Origin: UMGS1883 sp045636425 | Lineage (GTDB): Bacteria > Bacillota > Clostridia > UMGS1883 | Direction: 5' to 3' | Assembly (NCBI GenBank): GCA_045636425.1 | Contig: JAZTXM010000018.1 | Location: forward strand, 1 to 12,127 | DNA: 12,127 nucleotides | Shown: piece by piece, positions 4,969 through 12,127 of the stretch | Layout: each line of letters starts with the position of its first letter | Numbering within the stretch: the first letter of the stretch is position 1 | Program-made: the position numbers and the translations under genes | The notes under the pieces: model-generated | The model's input: only the letters and a program-made list of their open reading frames with translations | What the model was told of the DNA's origin: nothing | Database searches by the model: none

Positions 4969-7707
4969 TCACACACCGCTCTTATTCATACAGCATGCTT
5001 TATATTTTTTACCGCTTCCGCAGGGGCACGGGTCGTTTCTGCCGACTTTTTCCTCTGCTGCTTTCTTAACGGGCTTTTTGGTATCACTGCCATCACCGTG
5101 GGAGGTTGAAAGCGGTGTAGCCACCATTTTTCTTTCAATGGGTGCCTGAGGTCTTGCGTGGAAAAGATTCCGCACAGTGTCCTCGTGAATACGCATCTTC
5201 ATTTCGTTGAACATGTCAAAACCCATGATGGTATATTCCTTAACGGGGTCGTGCTGACCGTAAACACGAAGATTGATGCCCTCTTTAAGATGGTCCATAT
5301 CATCAATATGATTCATCCAGTGGCTGTCAACACTTCTTAAAAGAACAACCCTCTGTACTTCACCAAAAGCTTCACCGAACAGTTCCTTCTGGCTCTCGTA
5401 TGCCTGCATTGCCATATCATAAACTTCATTACGCACGGATTTTTTGTCCATGTTGTTATAGTCGCGGCTTTCAAAATCCAATGTTCCTTTGGTGAAGAAC
5501 ATATTTTCAAGGTAATCGATAAGCCCTGCCATATTCCAGTCGTCGGGATATTCGGCACTTGCATAAGTTTCGAAAGCTCCGTCAACAATTTCGCCAATCA
5601 TCATCATGACATAATCGCTGACGTCCTCGCCATTAAGCACTCTGCGGCGGTCGGCATATATAGTGTTACGCTGCTGATTCATAACGTCATCGTACTGGAG
5701 AACGTATTTTCTTGCGGCAAAGTTTTTGCCCTCTACCTTCTTTTGGGAATTTTCGATTACGCTTGTAAGAATTCCCTGCTCGATAGGCTCATCTTCGGGA
5801 AGCTTAAGAGCGCCTATCATTCTTTCTATACGCTCGCCTCCGAAAAGACGCATAAGGTCGTCATCAAGGCCAAGGAAGAATCTGGAATTTCCGGGGTCGC
5901 CCTGTCTGCCGCTTCTGCCTCGAAGCTGATTGTCGATTCGGCGTGATTCATGACGCTCCGTACCCATAATGTAAAGACCGCCTAAGGCACGAACCTCCTG
6001 TGCCTCGGATTCTATTTCAGATTTATATTTTGCATAAAGCTCACTGTACTTTGCACGTGCTTCTAAAATTGCCTCATCTTCCGTGTCGGCAAAGCCTGTT
6101 GCCTCGGAAATTAATTCATCACTATACCCTTGCTTTGCCATGTCGGTTTTTGCCATGTATTCAGCATTACCGCCCAGCATAATATCAGTACCGCGGCCTG
6201 CCATGTTGGTGGCAATTGTTACAGCACCTTTTTTACCTGCCTGTGCAACTATCAGAGCTTCTTTATCGTGATGCTTTGCGTTAAGCACCTGATGCTTTAT
6301 TCCCCGTGTCTTTAAAACTGCACTAAGCTCCTCGGATTTGTCAATTGTGACAGTACCCACCAATATGGGCTGACCTGTAGCGTGAACACGGGCAATCTCG
6401 TCTGCAATAGCCTTTATCTTGCCTCGGTGATTTAAATACACCCGGTCATTTTCATCTATTCTTGCAAGAGGTTTATTTGTAGGTATTTCAATAACATCAA
6501 GAGAGTATATTCCTCGGAATTCCTCTTCCTCTGTCTTTGCAGTACCCGTCATACCGCTAAGCTTTTTGTAAAGACGGAAATAGTTCTGGAAGGTAATTGT
6601 GGCAAGAGTTCTGTTCTCCCTCTCAACCTTTACGTTTTCCTTGGCTTCTATTGCCTGATGCAGACCGTCGCTGTAACGTCTGCCAATCATAATTCTGCCC
6701 GTGAATTCGTCTACAATAAGAACTTCGCCGTCCTTAACGACGTAATTCACATCCCTGTGCATTGTGCCGTGAGCACGCATAGCCTGATTGATGTGGTGCA
6801 TTAAAGTCATGTTTTCGGGGTCGGAAAGGTTTTCTACGTTGAATGCACGTTCAGCCTTTTCTACGCCTCTTTTGGTAAGGGTGACGGTTTTTGCTTTTTC
6901 ATCAATGATGTAATCTGCATCAATATCGTCTGTTTCCTCTTTGGAATCGATTTCTTTGAATTTAAGGGAGGAAAGAGTACGCACAAACCTGTCGGCAATG
7001 TTGTAAAGCTGTGTTGATTCCTCGCCTGCACCACTGATAATAAGGGGAGTACGTGCTTCGTCAATCAAAATGGAGTCAACCTCATCCACTATGGCAAAAG
7101 CATGTCCTCTTTGAACCATGTTCTGCTTATAAATAACCATATTATCACGAAGATAGTCAAATCCCATTTCATTATTGGTGCCGTAAGTAATATCGGCATT
7201 ATAAGCCTCCTGCTTTTCCTCAGGGGTCATCTGGCTTACCGCAAGTCCCACGCTAAGTCCCAAAAACCTGTAAAGCTTTCCCATCCACTCGCTGTCTCGG
7301 CGGGCAAGATAGTCATTAACCGTTACAATATGAACTCCTTCACCCGCAAGAGCATTAAGATAGGCAGGAAGCGTAGCAACCAAGGTCTTACCTTCACCTG
7401 TTTTCATTTCGGCAATTCTGCCCTGGTGAAGCACAATACCGCCTATAATCTGAACGGGGAAGTGACGCATTTCCAGAACACGCCAAGAAGCCTCGCGGAC
7501 AGTTGCAAAAGCTTCGGGTAAAATATCATCAAGAGTTTCTCCGTTTTTAAGACGGGTTTTAAACTCATCTGTTTTCATTTTCAATTCATTGTCGGAAAGT
7601 GCCTTAAATTCTTCCTCATAAGAAAGAACCTTGTCAACAATAGGCTGAATTTTTTTCAGTTCTCTTTGTGAATAGGTTCCAAAGAGCTTTTCAAGTAAAC
7701 CTGCCAT
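4969..7707 (-). CDS. secA: Preprotein translocase ATPase SecA
   Basis: SecA is the motor ATPase that drives unfolded secretory proteins through the SecYEG channel at the inner face of the membrane. The 912 residues are a normal full length. The Walker A motif is MKTGEGKT (101-108), the DEAD-like Walker B is VDEVDSILIDEART (207-220), and TNNEMGFDYLRDN (177-189) and the second helicase-like domain (GRGTDIMLGG, and QLRGRSGRQGDPG with its arginine finger) follow. The helical scaffold region comes next, ending in the zinc-binding SEC-C tail with Cys894, Cys896, Cys905 and Cys906. The start at 7707 has AAGGAGG (7724-7718) 10 bases upstream. A good promoter at 7756-7784 gives secA its own transcript, and prfB lies downstream. 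Confidence 0.98.
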   Translation of the reverse strand: MAGLLEKLFGTYSQRELKKIQPIVDKVLSYEEEFKALSDNELKMKTDEFKTRLKNGETLDDILPEAFATVREASWRVLEMRHFPVQIIGGIVLHQGRIAEMKTGEGKTLVATLPAYLNALAGEGVHIVTVNDYLARRDSEWMGKLYRFLGLSVGLAVSQMTPEEKQEAYNADITYGTNNEMGFDYLRDNMVIYKQNMVQRGHAFAIVDEVDSILIDEARTPLIISGAGEESTQLYNIADRFVRTLSSLKFKEIDSKEETDDIDADYIIDEKAKTVTLTKRGVEKAERAFNVENLSDPENMTLMHHINQAMRAHGTMHRDVNYVVKDGEVLIVDEFTGRIMIGRRYSDGLHQAIEAKENVKVERENRTLATITFQNYFRLYKKLSGMTGTAKTEEEEFRGIYSLDVIEIPTNKPLARIDENDRVYLNHRGKIKAIADEIARVHATGQPILVGTVTIDKSEELSAVLKTRGIKHQVLNAKHHDKEALIVAQAGKKGAVTIATNMAGRGTDIMLGGNAEYMAKTDMAKQGYSDELISEATGFADTEDEAILEARAKYSELYAKYKSEIESEAQEVRALGGLYIMGTERHESRRIDNQLRGRSGRQGDPGNSRFFLGLDDDLMRLFGGERIERMIGALKLPEDEPIEQGILTSVIENSQKKVEGKNFAARKYVLQYDDVMNQQRNTIYADRRRVLNGEDVSDYVMMMIGEIVDGAFETYASAEYPDDWNMAGLIDYLENMFFTKGTLDFESRDYNNMDKKSVRNEVYDMAMQAYESQKELFGEAFGEVQRVVLLRSVDSHWMNHIDDMDHLKEGINLRVYGQHDPVKEYTIMGFDMFNEMKMRIHEDTVRNLFHARPQAPIERKMVATPLSTSHGDGSDTKKPVKKAAEEKVGRNDPCPCGSGKKYKACCMNKSGV

Positions 7708-7714
7708 AATCTAT

Positions 7715-7730
7715 TTTCCTCCTTAGGAAA
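7715..7730 (-). promoter_or_regulatory. Hairpin enclosing the secA ribosome binding site
   Basis: TTTCCTCCTTAGGAAA is a 6-bp inverted repeat with a 4-base loop. In the secA mRNA the 3' arm and loop contain the AAGGAGG Shine-Dalgarno sequence, so folding would hide it. The stem is short and AT-rich, so its effect may be small. Confidence 0.4.
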
Positions 7731-7755
7731 TAACAGTTTGAATACAATCCTATAT

Positions 7756-7784
7756 ATAATATCATTCCTCCGTCTTTATGTCAA
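7756..7784 (-). promoter_or_regulatory. secA promoter with flanking dyad
   Basis: On the minus strand, TTGACA (7784-7779), a 17-base spacer and TATTAT (7761-7756) form a near-consensus vegetative promoter. The predicted start is near 7749, giving a leader of about 40 bases. A 9-bp inverted repeat, TTCCTCCGT (7765-7773) and ACGGAGGAA (7789-7797), brackets the -35 box, with one arm inside the spacer. It could be an operator, or a hairpin that weakly ends the upstream glycosyltransferase transcript. It lacks a T-run. Confidence 0.85.
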
Positions 7785-7820
7785 TAAAACGGAGGAAATC
7801 TTAACGGTAATTTAATAAAT

Positions 7821-8933
7821 TTATTTGTCGTTTTCTAAAACAAATCGGAAAATCTTCTCGGAAGAGCTTTCTTTGAAGCTTTCCGAAAGCTTATTTCGCA
7901 TTTTTGAAAGCTCGTCCTCGTTATCCATAAGAAAGCGTGCGAGAGTGCTTATTTCTTCGGGAGTCCGGGCGGTTTTTGCCATGGAATTATTAACCCAGAA
8001 GTCCATATTATGGGTTTCAACCCCTGCCACTGCATCTATCAGAATCATGGGCAGATGGCTTGCCGCCGCCTCCGTGGAGGAAAGCCCTCCCGGTTTAGTG
8101 ATAATCAGAGATGCACAGTTAAGATACAGAGGAATTTTATTTGTATATCCTAAGATTCGGACGGAGCGCGGGGATTCAAGCTCTTTAAGCTTATTATACA
8201 GACTGTAATTCGTTCCGCATATTACAACCAGCATCTCATCTTCGCGAAGAAGCTCCGAAAGTTTCCTTGCAATTACTTTCATTGGGCCGCACCCGATGCT
8301 TCCGCACATGAGGAGAATCACACGCTTGTCCCTTGCTATGGCAAGCTCTTTTTTACAATCCTCGGAAGAAAGCGGGGAGAGAATCTTATTGCTTATGGGA
8401 ATTCCCGACGGGAAAATCTTCTCCTTTGGGATGTCATGCTCCATAAATTCGTCAATAAGACTTTCGTGGGCTATCATATAATGGTCAAGCTTACTGGTGC
8501 TGACGCCGGGACTGCATGTGTAATCCGTAGCAACAAAATATGATTTTTTTATGGAAAGCTTATATTTTACAATGGCACGTGTAAGCGTCATTGCCGCAAA
8601 GGGATGCGTGCAGATTACAGTGTCAAAATTTCCGCTTTCAATCTTTTTTATAAGCTTTCTTGCCCCTTTTCCTACAATCTCATAAAGCATGGATTTCTTG
8701 TGCTTTATATCTGTTTTTTCGGCTGTTTTATAACCGAAGCCGAAAAGCATGGGGGCACGCTTATAAAGGCGTATGTTCCACTTGCAGATAAAATTAGATG
8801 CTTTCTGCGACAAAAAAGCCAGAGAATCTGCCATCTCGCAATAAATGCCTGCATTATCAAAATGTTCTTTTATTGCTCTTGCAGCCGAATTATGGCCTTC
8901 TCCTGTGTTACAGGTCAGCATCAGTACACGCAT
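7821..8933 (-). CDS. MGDG synthase/UgtP-type diacylglycerol glycosyltransferase
   Basis: The protein (370 residues) belongs to the GT28 group that includes plant MGDG synthase and Bacillus UgtP. These transfer a sugar from a UDP-sugar to diacylglycerol on the inner membrane face, making glycolipids and, in some bacteria, anchors for lipoteichoic acid. The N-terminal MGDG-synthase domain begins with GEGHNSAA (11-18) and includes DTVICTHPFA (104-113) and FVATDY (133-138). The C-terminal GT28 domain has CGSIGCGP (210-217), VRILGYTNKIPLYLNCA (258-274) and the nucleotide-sugar loop TKPGGLSSTEAAA (279-291). AAGGAGT (8947-8941) lies 7 bases before ATG 8931-8933. It has its own candidate promoter, but no terminator separates it from the PHP gene upstream. 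The exact sugar and number of sugars added cannot be told from sequence; the related MurG function is less likely given the N-terminal domain. Confidence 0.88.
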   Translation of the reverse strand: MRVLMLTCNTGEGHNSAARAIKEHFDNAGIYCEMADSLAFLSQKASNFICKWNIRLYKRAPMLFGFGYKTAEKTDIKHKKSMLYEIVGKGARKLIKKIESGNFDTVICTHPFAAMTLTRAIVKYKLSIKKSYFVATDYTCSPGVSTSKLDHYMIAHESLIDEFMEHDIPKEKIFPSGIPISNKILSPLSSEDCKKELAIARDKRVILLMCGSIGCGPMKVIARKLSELLREDEMLVVICGTNYSLYNKLKELESPRSVRILGYTNKIPLYLNCASLIITKPGGLSSTEAAASHLPMILIDAVAGVETHNMDFWVNNSMAKTARTPEEISTLARFLMDNEDELSKMRNKLSESFKESSSEKIFRFVLENDK

Positions 8934-8963
8934 AGATAAAACTCCTTAAAAAATTGTATACAC

Positions 8964-8992
8964 ATTTTACCATATAATGACAAAAAAATCAA
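8964..8992 (-). promoter_or_regulatory. Candidate promoter for the glycosyltransferase gene
   Basis: On the minus strand, TTGATT (8992-8987), a 17-base spacer and TAAAAT (8969-8964) lie in the 68-base gap after the PHP gene. The predicted start is near 8957, leaving a leader of about 24 bases with a good ribosome binding site. Confidence 0.65.
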
Positions 8993-9001
8993 TAAAAGAA
9001 T

Positions 9002-9715
9002 TTACCAATTGTAATTTGAAGGCATTATTTTATTTCCCCATATGTCAAAAATATAGTCACGGGATTTAATCGCCTTTGCCATGGCGAAAGAATCGGTAAC
9101 TTTTTCTTTAAGACAGACACCACACATTCCCTGATGGTTTTCATGGTGAAAATCGCTACCTCCCGTTATCAAAAGATTGGGGTTATCATAAGCAAGTTTT
9201 GCCGCAACCGCAACACGTGAGTTGTGACCGGGGTGCATATTGAAAACCTCGACACCGTCAATTATATCAAGAGATTGAAGGGTGCAGGAAGAGCGGAAGG
9301 GATGAGCCTGAATAATTATATTATGTCCGTTTTTAAACTCACGATAGAATTTTTCATACTCTGTGAAAAGGTAGTCATATGCGGTATATAAATCTTTTTC
9401 CTGAATCCCGTATACCAGATAATCATTGTCATTTTCGGGAAAACGCATTTCTGCACCGAGAAGAACGTCTACCCCTTTTTCCTTGCCGTAAGAGAGCGCC
9501 TCATTATAATCAGAGAGGTAGAAATTAAGATATTCCTCTTTTGATTTAAGGGGATTCATGGCAGCAAGTGAAAAATGGTTGGTAATAACTATCCCATGAA
9601 ACCCTGCATCCGCATATCTGTCAATCACTTCCCTGGGAGAAAAGTCTCCGCAACGGCTTACGGGGGAGGTATGAACGTGTAAATCATACTTATATTTGTA
9701 CATATCGGTATTCAT
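9002..9715 (-). CDS. PHP-domain metal-dependent phosphoesterase
   Basis: This 237-residue protein is a stand-alone PHP-domain hydrolase, a TIM-barrel-like fold that binds two or three metal ions and cleaves phosphoester bonds. The expected metal ligands appear in order: His13 and His15 (DLHVHTS), His47 (VITNHFS), Glu89 (GAEMRF), His138 (QAHPF), His161 or His164 (NMHPGHNS), and Asp188 with His190 (GGSDFHH). No polymerase or ATPase domain is attached. Relatives act on nucleotides, oligoribonucleotides or histidinol phosphate, and the substrate here is unknown. ATG 9715 is chosen because GGAG (9727-9724) lies 8 bases upstream; an internal Met at codon 5 is possible. The rpmE terminator lies immediately before the ribosome binding site, so transcription may depend on read-through or an unseen promoter. 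Confidence 0.88.
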   Translation of the reverse strand: MNTDMYKYKYDLHVHTSPVSRCGDFSPREVIDRYADAGFHGIVITNHFSLAAMNPLKSKEEYLNFYLSDYNEALSYGKEKGVDVLLGAEMRFPENDNDYLVYGIQEKDLYTAYDYLFTEYEKFYREFKNGHNIIIQAHPFRSSCTLQSLDIIDGVEVFNMHPGHNSRVAVAAKLAYDNPNLLITGGSDFHHENHQGMCGVCLKEKVTDSFAMAKAIKSRDYIFDIWGNKIMPSNYNW

Positions 9716-9733
9716 AAAATCAGCTCCAAAACA

Positions 9734-9758
9734 AAAGACAGCCCACCAGGCTGTCTTT
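9734..9758 (-). terminator. rpmE terminator, abutting the PHP gene leader
   Basis: AAAGACAGCC (9734-9743) pairs perfectly with GGCTGTCTTT (9749-9758) around a 5-base loop. On the minus strand the stem is followed by TTTTGTTTT, then directly by the GGAG of the PHP gene. It starts 5 bases after the rpmE stop codon. The interrupted T-run may allow some read-through. Confidence 0.85.
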
Positions 9759-9762
9759 GCAA

Positions 9763-9966
9763 TTATTTGTCCATATTGAACTTCTTTCTGAACTTTTCAA
9801 CACGACCGCCTGTATCAACAAGCTTCTGCTTTCCTGTAAAGAAAGGATGGCACTTAGCACAAATTTCAACGAAGATGTTTTCCTTTGTAGAACCTGTTTC
9901 TATTACATTGCCGCACGCACACTTAATAACAGTCTGCTTATAATCGGGATGGATACCTTCTCTCAC
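9763..9966 (-). CDS. rpmE: 50S ribosomal protein L31, zinc-binding (C+) type
   Basis: L31 is a small protein of the large ribosomal subunit that bridges to the small subunit. With the start proposed here it has 67 residues, the usual size. The zinc-ribbon cysteines are present as KCACGN and EICAKCHPFFTGKQ (CxC and CxxC), so this is the zinc-containing form and not the cysteine-less paralogue made under zinc starvation. The C-terminal GGRVEKFRKKFN is typical. I chose GTG 9964-9966, giving MREGIHP. The upstream in-frame GTG at 9973-9975 is part of the Shine-Dalgarno GAGGTG (9978-9973), which lies 6 bases before the chosen start. The gene is divergent from rny, has its own promoter at 10035-10063 and its own terminator. 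Confidence 0.95.
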   Translation of the reverse strand: MREGIHPDYKQTVIKCACGNVIETGSTKENIFVEICAKCHPFFTGKQKLVDTGGRVEKFRKKFNMDK

Positions 9967-10034
9967 GACATTCACCTCTTTCCAAAAAAATGAGATATAT
10001 TAAAAAAAAATTAAACACCAATTCAGCGAAAGCT

Positions 10035-10063
10035 ATTATAACACATAATTTTCGCGATTGCAA
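10035..10063 (-). promoter_or_regulatory. rpmE promoter
   Basis: On the minus strand, TTGCAA (10063-10058), a 17-base spacer and a perfect TATAAT (10040-10035) predict a start near 10028. The leader of about 60 bases to the GTG start contains a long T-run (about 10002-10010) but no obvious stable hairpin. Confidence 0.85.
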
Positions 10064-10131
10064 CTGTTTTTTTGAAAAATTTCTGATAAGCCTCAAAAAT
10101 GCAAAAAAAGACCAAAACCTGAGAAAATTTC

Positions 10132-10160
10132 TTGACAGTTTTAGTAAACATATATATAAT
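10132..10160 (+). promoter_or_regulatory. rny promoter, perfect consensus, with AT palindrome at the -10 box
   Basis: TTGACA (10132-10137), a 17-base spacer and TATAAT (10155-10160) match the vegetative sigma consensus exactly. The start is predicted near 10167. The -10 box sits in a 9-bp inverted repeat, ACATATATA/TATATATGT (10148-10156 and 10160-10168). The leader of about 80 bases begins near GTGGT (10167-10171), which could pair with ACCAC (10219-10223) ahead of the ribosome binding site AAGGAGGTG (10235-10243). The DNA between this and the rpmE promoter (10064-10131) is AT-rich and shows nothing else I recognise. Confidence 0.92.
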
Positions 10161-10248
10161 ATATATGTGGTTTTGTAGGCGTGACATGCTCAATATGATG
10201 TGTTTATGCCGCATTTATACCACTTAATATATATAAGGAGGTGTTACA

Positions 10249-11808
10249 ATGGTGGTACACATTGCCATTGCTGCTGTAGTTGCAGTAGTTCTTGCAGTCA
10301 TCTCCGGTACGATTTGTTTTCGACTCGGTATATCTCACAGAAAAAAGATTGCCGAAGCTCAGATAGGCAGTGCTGAAGCAGAAGCTAAGAGGCTTGTTGA
10401 AGAAGCTGTTAAAACAGCCGAAAGCAAAAAGCGCGAATCGCTTCTCAGTGCTAAGGAAGAGATAATTAAAAATCGTAACGAAGCCGAAAGAGAGCTGAAG
10501 GAACGCCGCGGAGAAATCTCCAGGCAGGAACGCAGATTACAGCAAAAGGAAGAGGCTCTTGATAAAAAAGCGGAAGCTATGGAAAAAAAGGATGAAACCT
10601 TAAACCGCAAAATCAAAGAAGCCGATGATGAAAAGGAAAAGATTGCCGGCATCCACAAGGCGCAGATGGAACTTCTTGAACGTCTCTCCGGACTTACCGC
10701 GGAGGAGGCAAAGGAATATTTGCTTAAAAATGTAGAGGACGAGGTTCGTCACGAAGCTGCAATCATGATTAAGGAAATTGAAACACAGGCTAAAGAAGAA
10801 GCCGACAAGCGCGCGAAAAATATTATAAGCGCAGGAATTCAGCGTTGTGCCGCTGATCACGTTGCAGAAACAACTGTATCTGTTGTTTCCCTTCCCAATG
10901 ATGAAATGAAGGGAAGAATTATCGGCCGTGAAGGTCGAAACATAAGAACACTTGAAACTCTCACGGGTATTGATCTTATTATAGACGATACACCCGAAGC
11001 GGTTATTCTTTCGGGATTTGACCCCATAAGACGTGAGGTTGCAAGAGTTGCTCTTGAAAAACTTATTGTGGACGGGCGTATCCATCCCTCAAGAATTGAG
11101 GAAATGGTTGAACGTGCCAGAAAAGAAGTTGACGCTACCATTAAACAGGAGGGTGAACAGGCTACATTCGATACGGGTGTGCATGGTCTTCATCCCGAAG
11201 TTATTAAGCTTTTGGGTAAGCTTAAATTCAGAACAAGCTACGGTCAGAATGTTCTTAAACATGCTATTGAAGTATCCCATGTTGCAGGAATTATGGCAGG
11301 GGAGCTTGGCGTAGATGTGGCAACTGCAAAGAGAGCAGGTCTGCTCCATGATATCGGTAAAGCGGTTGACCACGAAATCGAGGGAAGTCATATTTCCATC
11401 GGTGTTGACATTGCTAAGAAGTATAACGAAAACAAGGAAGTTATCCATGCAATAGAGGCACATCATGGTGATGTTGAGGCAAAGACAATTATTGCCTGTC
11501 TTGTTCAGGCTGCCGATGCAGTCAGTGCGGCTCGCCCCGGTGCAAGGCGTGAAAACATTGAAGCCTACATAAAGAGGCTCCAGCAGCTTGAAGAAATTGC
11601 AACATCTTTTGCAGGTGTTGAAAAATCTTATGCTATTCAGGCAGGCCGTGAAATTCGTATTATGGTTAAGCCTGAGCAGATTAATGATGACAGAATGGCA
11701 CTCGTTGCCCGTGACATCGTTAAGAAGATTGAATCCGAGCTTGAATATCCGGGTCAAATCAAGGTTAACCTCATCCGTGAAAGCCGTGTAGTTGACTACG
11801 CTAAGTAA
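10249..11808 (+). CDS. rny: Ribonuclease Y
   Basis: RNase Y is the membrane-bound endoribonuclease that starts turnover of many mRNAs and processes riboswitch and operon transcripts in Firmicutes. The 519 residues are the usual length. Residues 3-25 form an N-terminal membrane helix. About 30-190 form a long charged coiled coil. The KH RNA-binding domain has GRIIGREGRNIR (222-233), and the HD catalytic domain has LLHDIGKA (365-372) with the metal-binding pair His368-Asp369 and a second conserved EAHHGD (403-408). The C-terminal IRESRVVDYAK is typical. AAGGAGGTG (10235-10243) lies 5 bases before ATG 10249. It is a single-gene unit with a strong promoter and terminator. Confidence 0.98.
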   Translation: MVVHIAIAAVVAVVLAVISGTICFRLGISHRKKIAEAQIGSAEAEAKRLVEEAVKTAESKKRESLLSAKEEIIKNRNEAERELKERRGEISRQERRLQQKEEALDKKAEAMEKKDETLNRKIKEADDEKEKIAGIHKAQMELLERLSGLTAEEAKEYLLKNVEDEVRHEAAIMIKEIETQAKEEADKRAKNIISAGIQRCAADHVAETTVSVVSLPNDEMKGRIIGREGRNIRTLETLTGIDLIIDDTPEAVILSGFDPIRREVARVALEKLIVDGRIHPSRIEEMVERARKEVDATIKQEGEQATFDTGVHGLHPEVIKLLGKLKFRTSYGQNVLKHAIEVSHVAGIMAGELGVDVATAKRAGLLHDIGKAVDHEIEGSHISIGVDIAKKYNENKEVIHAIEAHHGDVEAKTIIACLVQAADAVSAARPGARRENIEAYIKRLQQLEEIATSFAGVEKSYAIQAGREIRIMVKPEQINDDRMALVARDIVKKIESELEYPGQIKVNLIRESRVVDYAK

Positions 11809-11830
11809 ATCTTAAAATCAAATAAAAACA

Positions 11831-11860
11831 AAAAATTCGGGGCTGCTTCCCCGAATTTTT
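11831..11860. terminator. Bidirectional terminator after rny
   Basis: AAAAATTCGGGG (11831-11842) pairs with CCCCGAATTTTT (11849-11860) around a 6-base loop, with T-runs on both strands. It begins 22 bases after the rny stop. Its right end overlaps the stop codon of the convergent DUF4325 gene (11860-11862), so it serves both genes. Confidence 0.95.
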
Positions 11861-12126
11861 TATTTTGTGTTTATAACTCTTTTAATCATCCTTAAAACGT
11901 CATCCTCGGCATTTAACACATTTAGCTTAATGTCCGGATTTCTGCCCTGCCATACCACAAACATTTCGTGGCAAAAGGCTTGACCGACCTCTTCCACTCC
12001 CGTAAAATCTAAGTCAACCTCTTTGAATTTCAGTATCAATTCTCCGAGTCGCCTGCCCTCTGAGCGAGAAACAGGACTGCCGTATGGGAAAATGTGAGCT
12101 ATTGGAATTTGCGTTTTGATAAAGCC
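11860..12126 (-). CDS. DUF4325 (STAS-like) protein, C-terminal part, cut by window end
   Basis: A minus-strand frame stays open from the right edge (first full codon at 12126-12124) to TAA at 11862-11860, giving 88 residues. The core SRSEGRRLGELILKF (20-34), VDLDFTGVEEVGQAF (37-51), MFVVWQGRNPDIKL (55-68) and NAEDDVLRMI (72-81) matches the pattern I associate with DUF4325, a STAS-like domain of unknown function. The match is from memory of the family. Members may have an ATPase or HTH partner or fusion, but the N-terminal part and neighbours are outside the window. No start is visible, so a full-length protein or fusion partner cannot be judged. Function is unknown. Confidence 0.78.
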   Translation of the reverse strand, partial: GFIKTQIPIAHIFPYGSPVSRSEGRRLGELILKFKEVDLDFTGVEEVGQAFCHEMFVVWQGRNPDIKLNVLNAEDDVLRMIKRVINTK

Positions 12127-12127
12127 C

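Noticed and set aside
7102..7521. 139-codon plus-strand frame inside secA
   Set aside because: It lies antisense to the conserved SecA motor domain, with no promoter or ribosome binding site.
10023..10214. Small frames on both strands in the rpmE-rny gap
   Set aside because: They run across two strong divergent promoters in AT-rich DNA and have no ribosome binding site.
11089..11757. 222-codon open frame antisense to rny
   Set aside because: It lies wholly opposite a conserved RNase Y gene, is unusually rich in Cys, Asn and Phe, and has no convincing ribosome binding site: a shadow frame.

Overview
The window is low-GC, densely packed bacterial chromosome from a Firmicute, most likely class Clostridia. 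The evidence is the conserved secA-prfB pair, RNase Y, an ECF-type QueT transporter with a preQ1-type leader, Firmicutes-style Shine-Dalgarno sequences (AAGGAGG, AAGGAGGTG) and near-consensus vegetative sigma-factor promoters. An Oscillospiraceae-like gut lineage is possible but not shown. It is mostly a core-genome region. I see no tRNA or rRNA genes, CRISPR array, phage genes or transposase.

Layout. (1) Positions 1-2995, plus strand: the 3' part of an OmpR-type response regulator, a sensor histidine kinase and a membrane-anchored HtrA protease. They are tightly coupled and probably form one envelope-stress operon. (2) Positions 3004-3549, plus: a preQ1-riboswitch-like leader and queT. (3) Positions 3551-3585: a bidirectional terminator between convergent queT and prfB. 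(4) Positions 3584-9966, minus, in transcription order: rpmE (ribosomal protein L31), a PHP-domain phosphoesterase, a UgtP/MGDG-synthase-type glycolipid glycosyltransferase, secA and prfB. Several of these have their own promoter, so they are partly independent units. (5) Positions 9967-10248: a divergent control region with one good promoter for rpmE and one perfect promoter for rny. (6) Positions 10249-11808, plus: RNase Y. (7) From 11860 to the right edge, minus: the C-terminal part of a DUF4325 (STAS-like) protein, cut by the window end.

Functionally the window covers envelope sensing and proteolysis (two-component system, HtrA), protein export (SecA), membrane glycolipid synthesis, translation (L31, RF2), mRNA turnover (RNase Y) and queuosine precursor uptake (QueT).

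The points most worth a second look are regulatory. The queT leader looks like a preQ1 aptamer with an extra hairpin. prfB has lost its programmed frameshift by one base and reads through in frame. The 260-base secA-prfB gap holds a strongly structured element (two hairpins, a possible three-way junction, a terminator hairpin) that I cannot assign to a known family. The secA promoter has a 9-bp dyad around its -35 box. I did not find a clear new multi-gene system.
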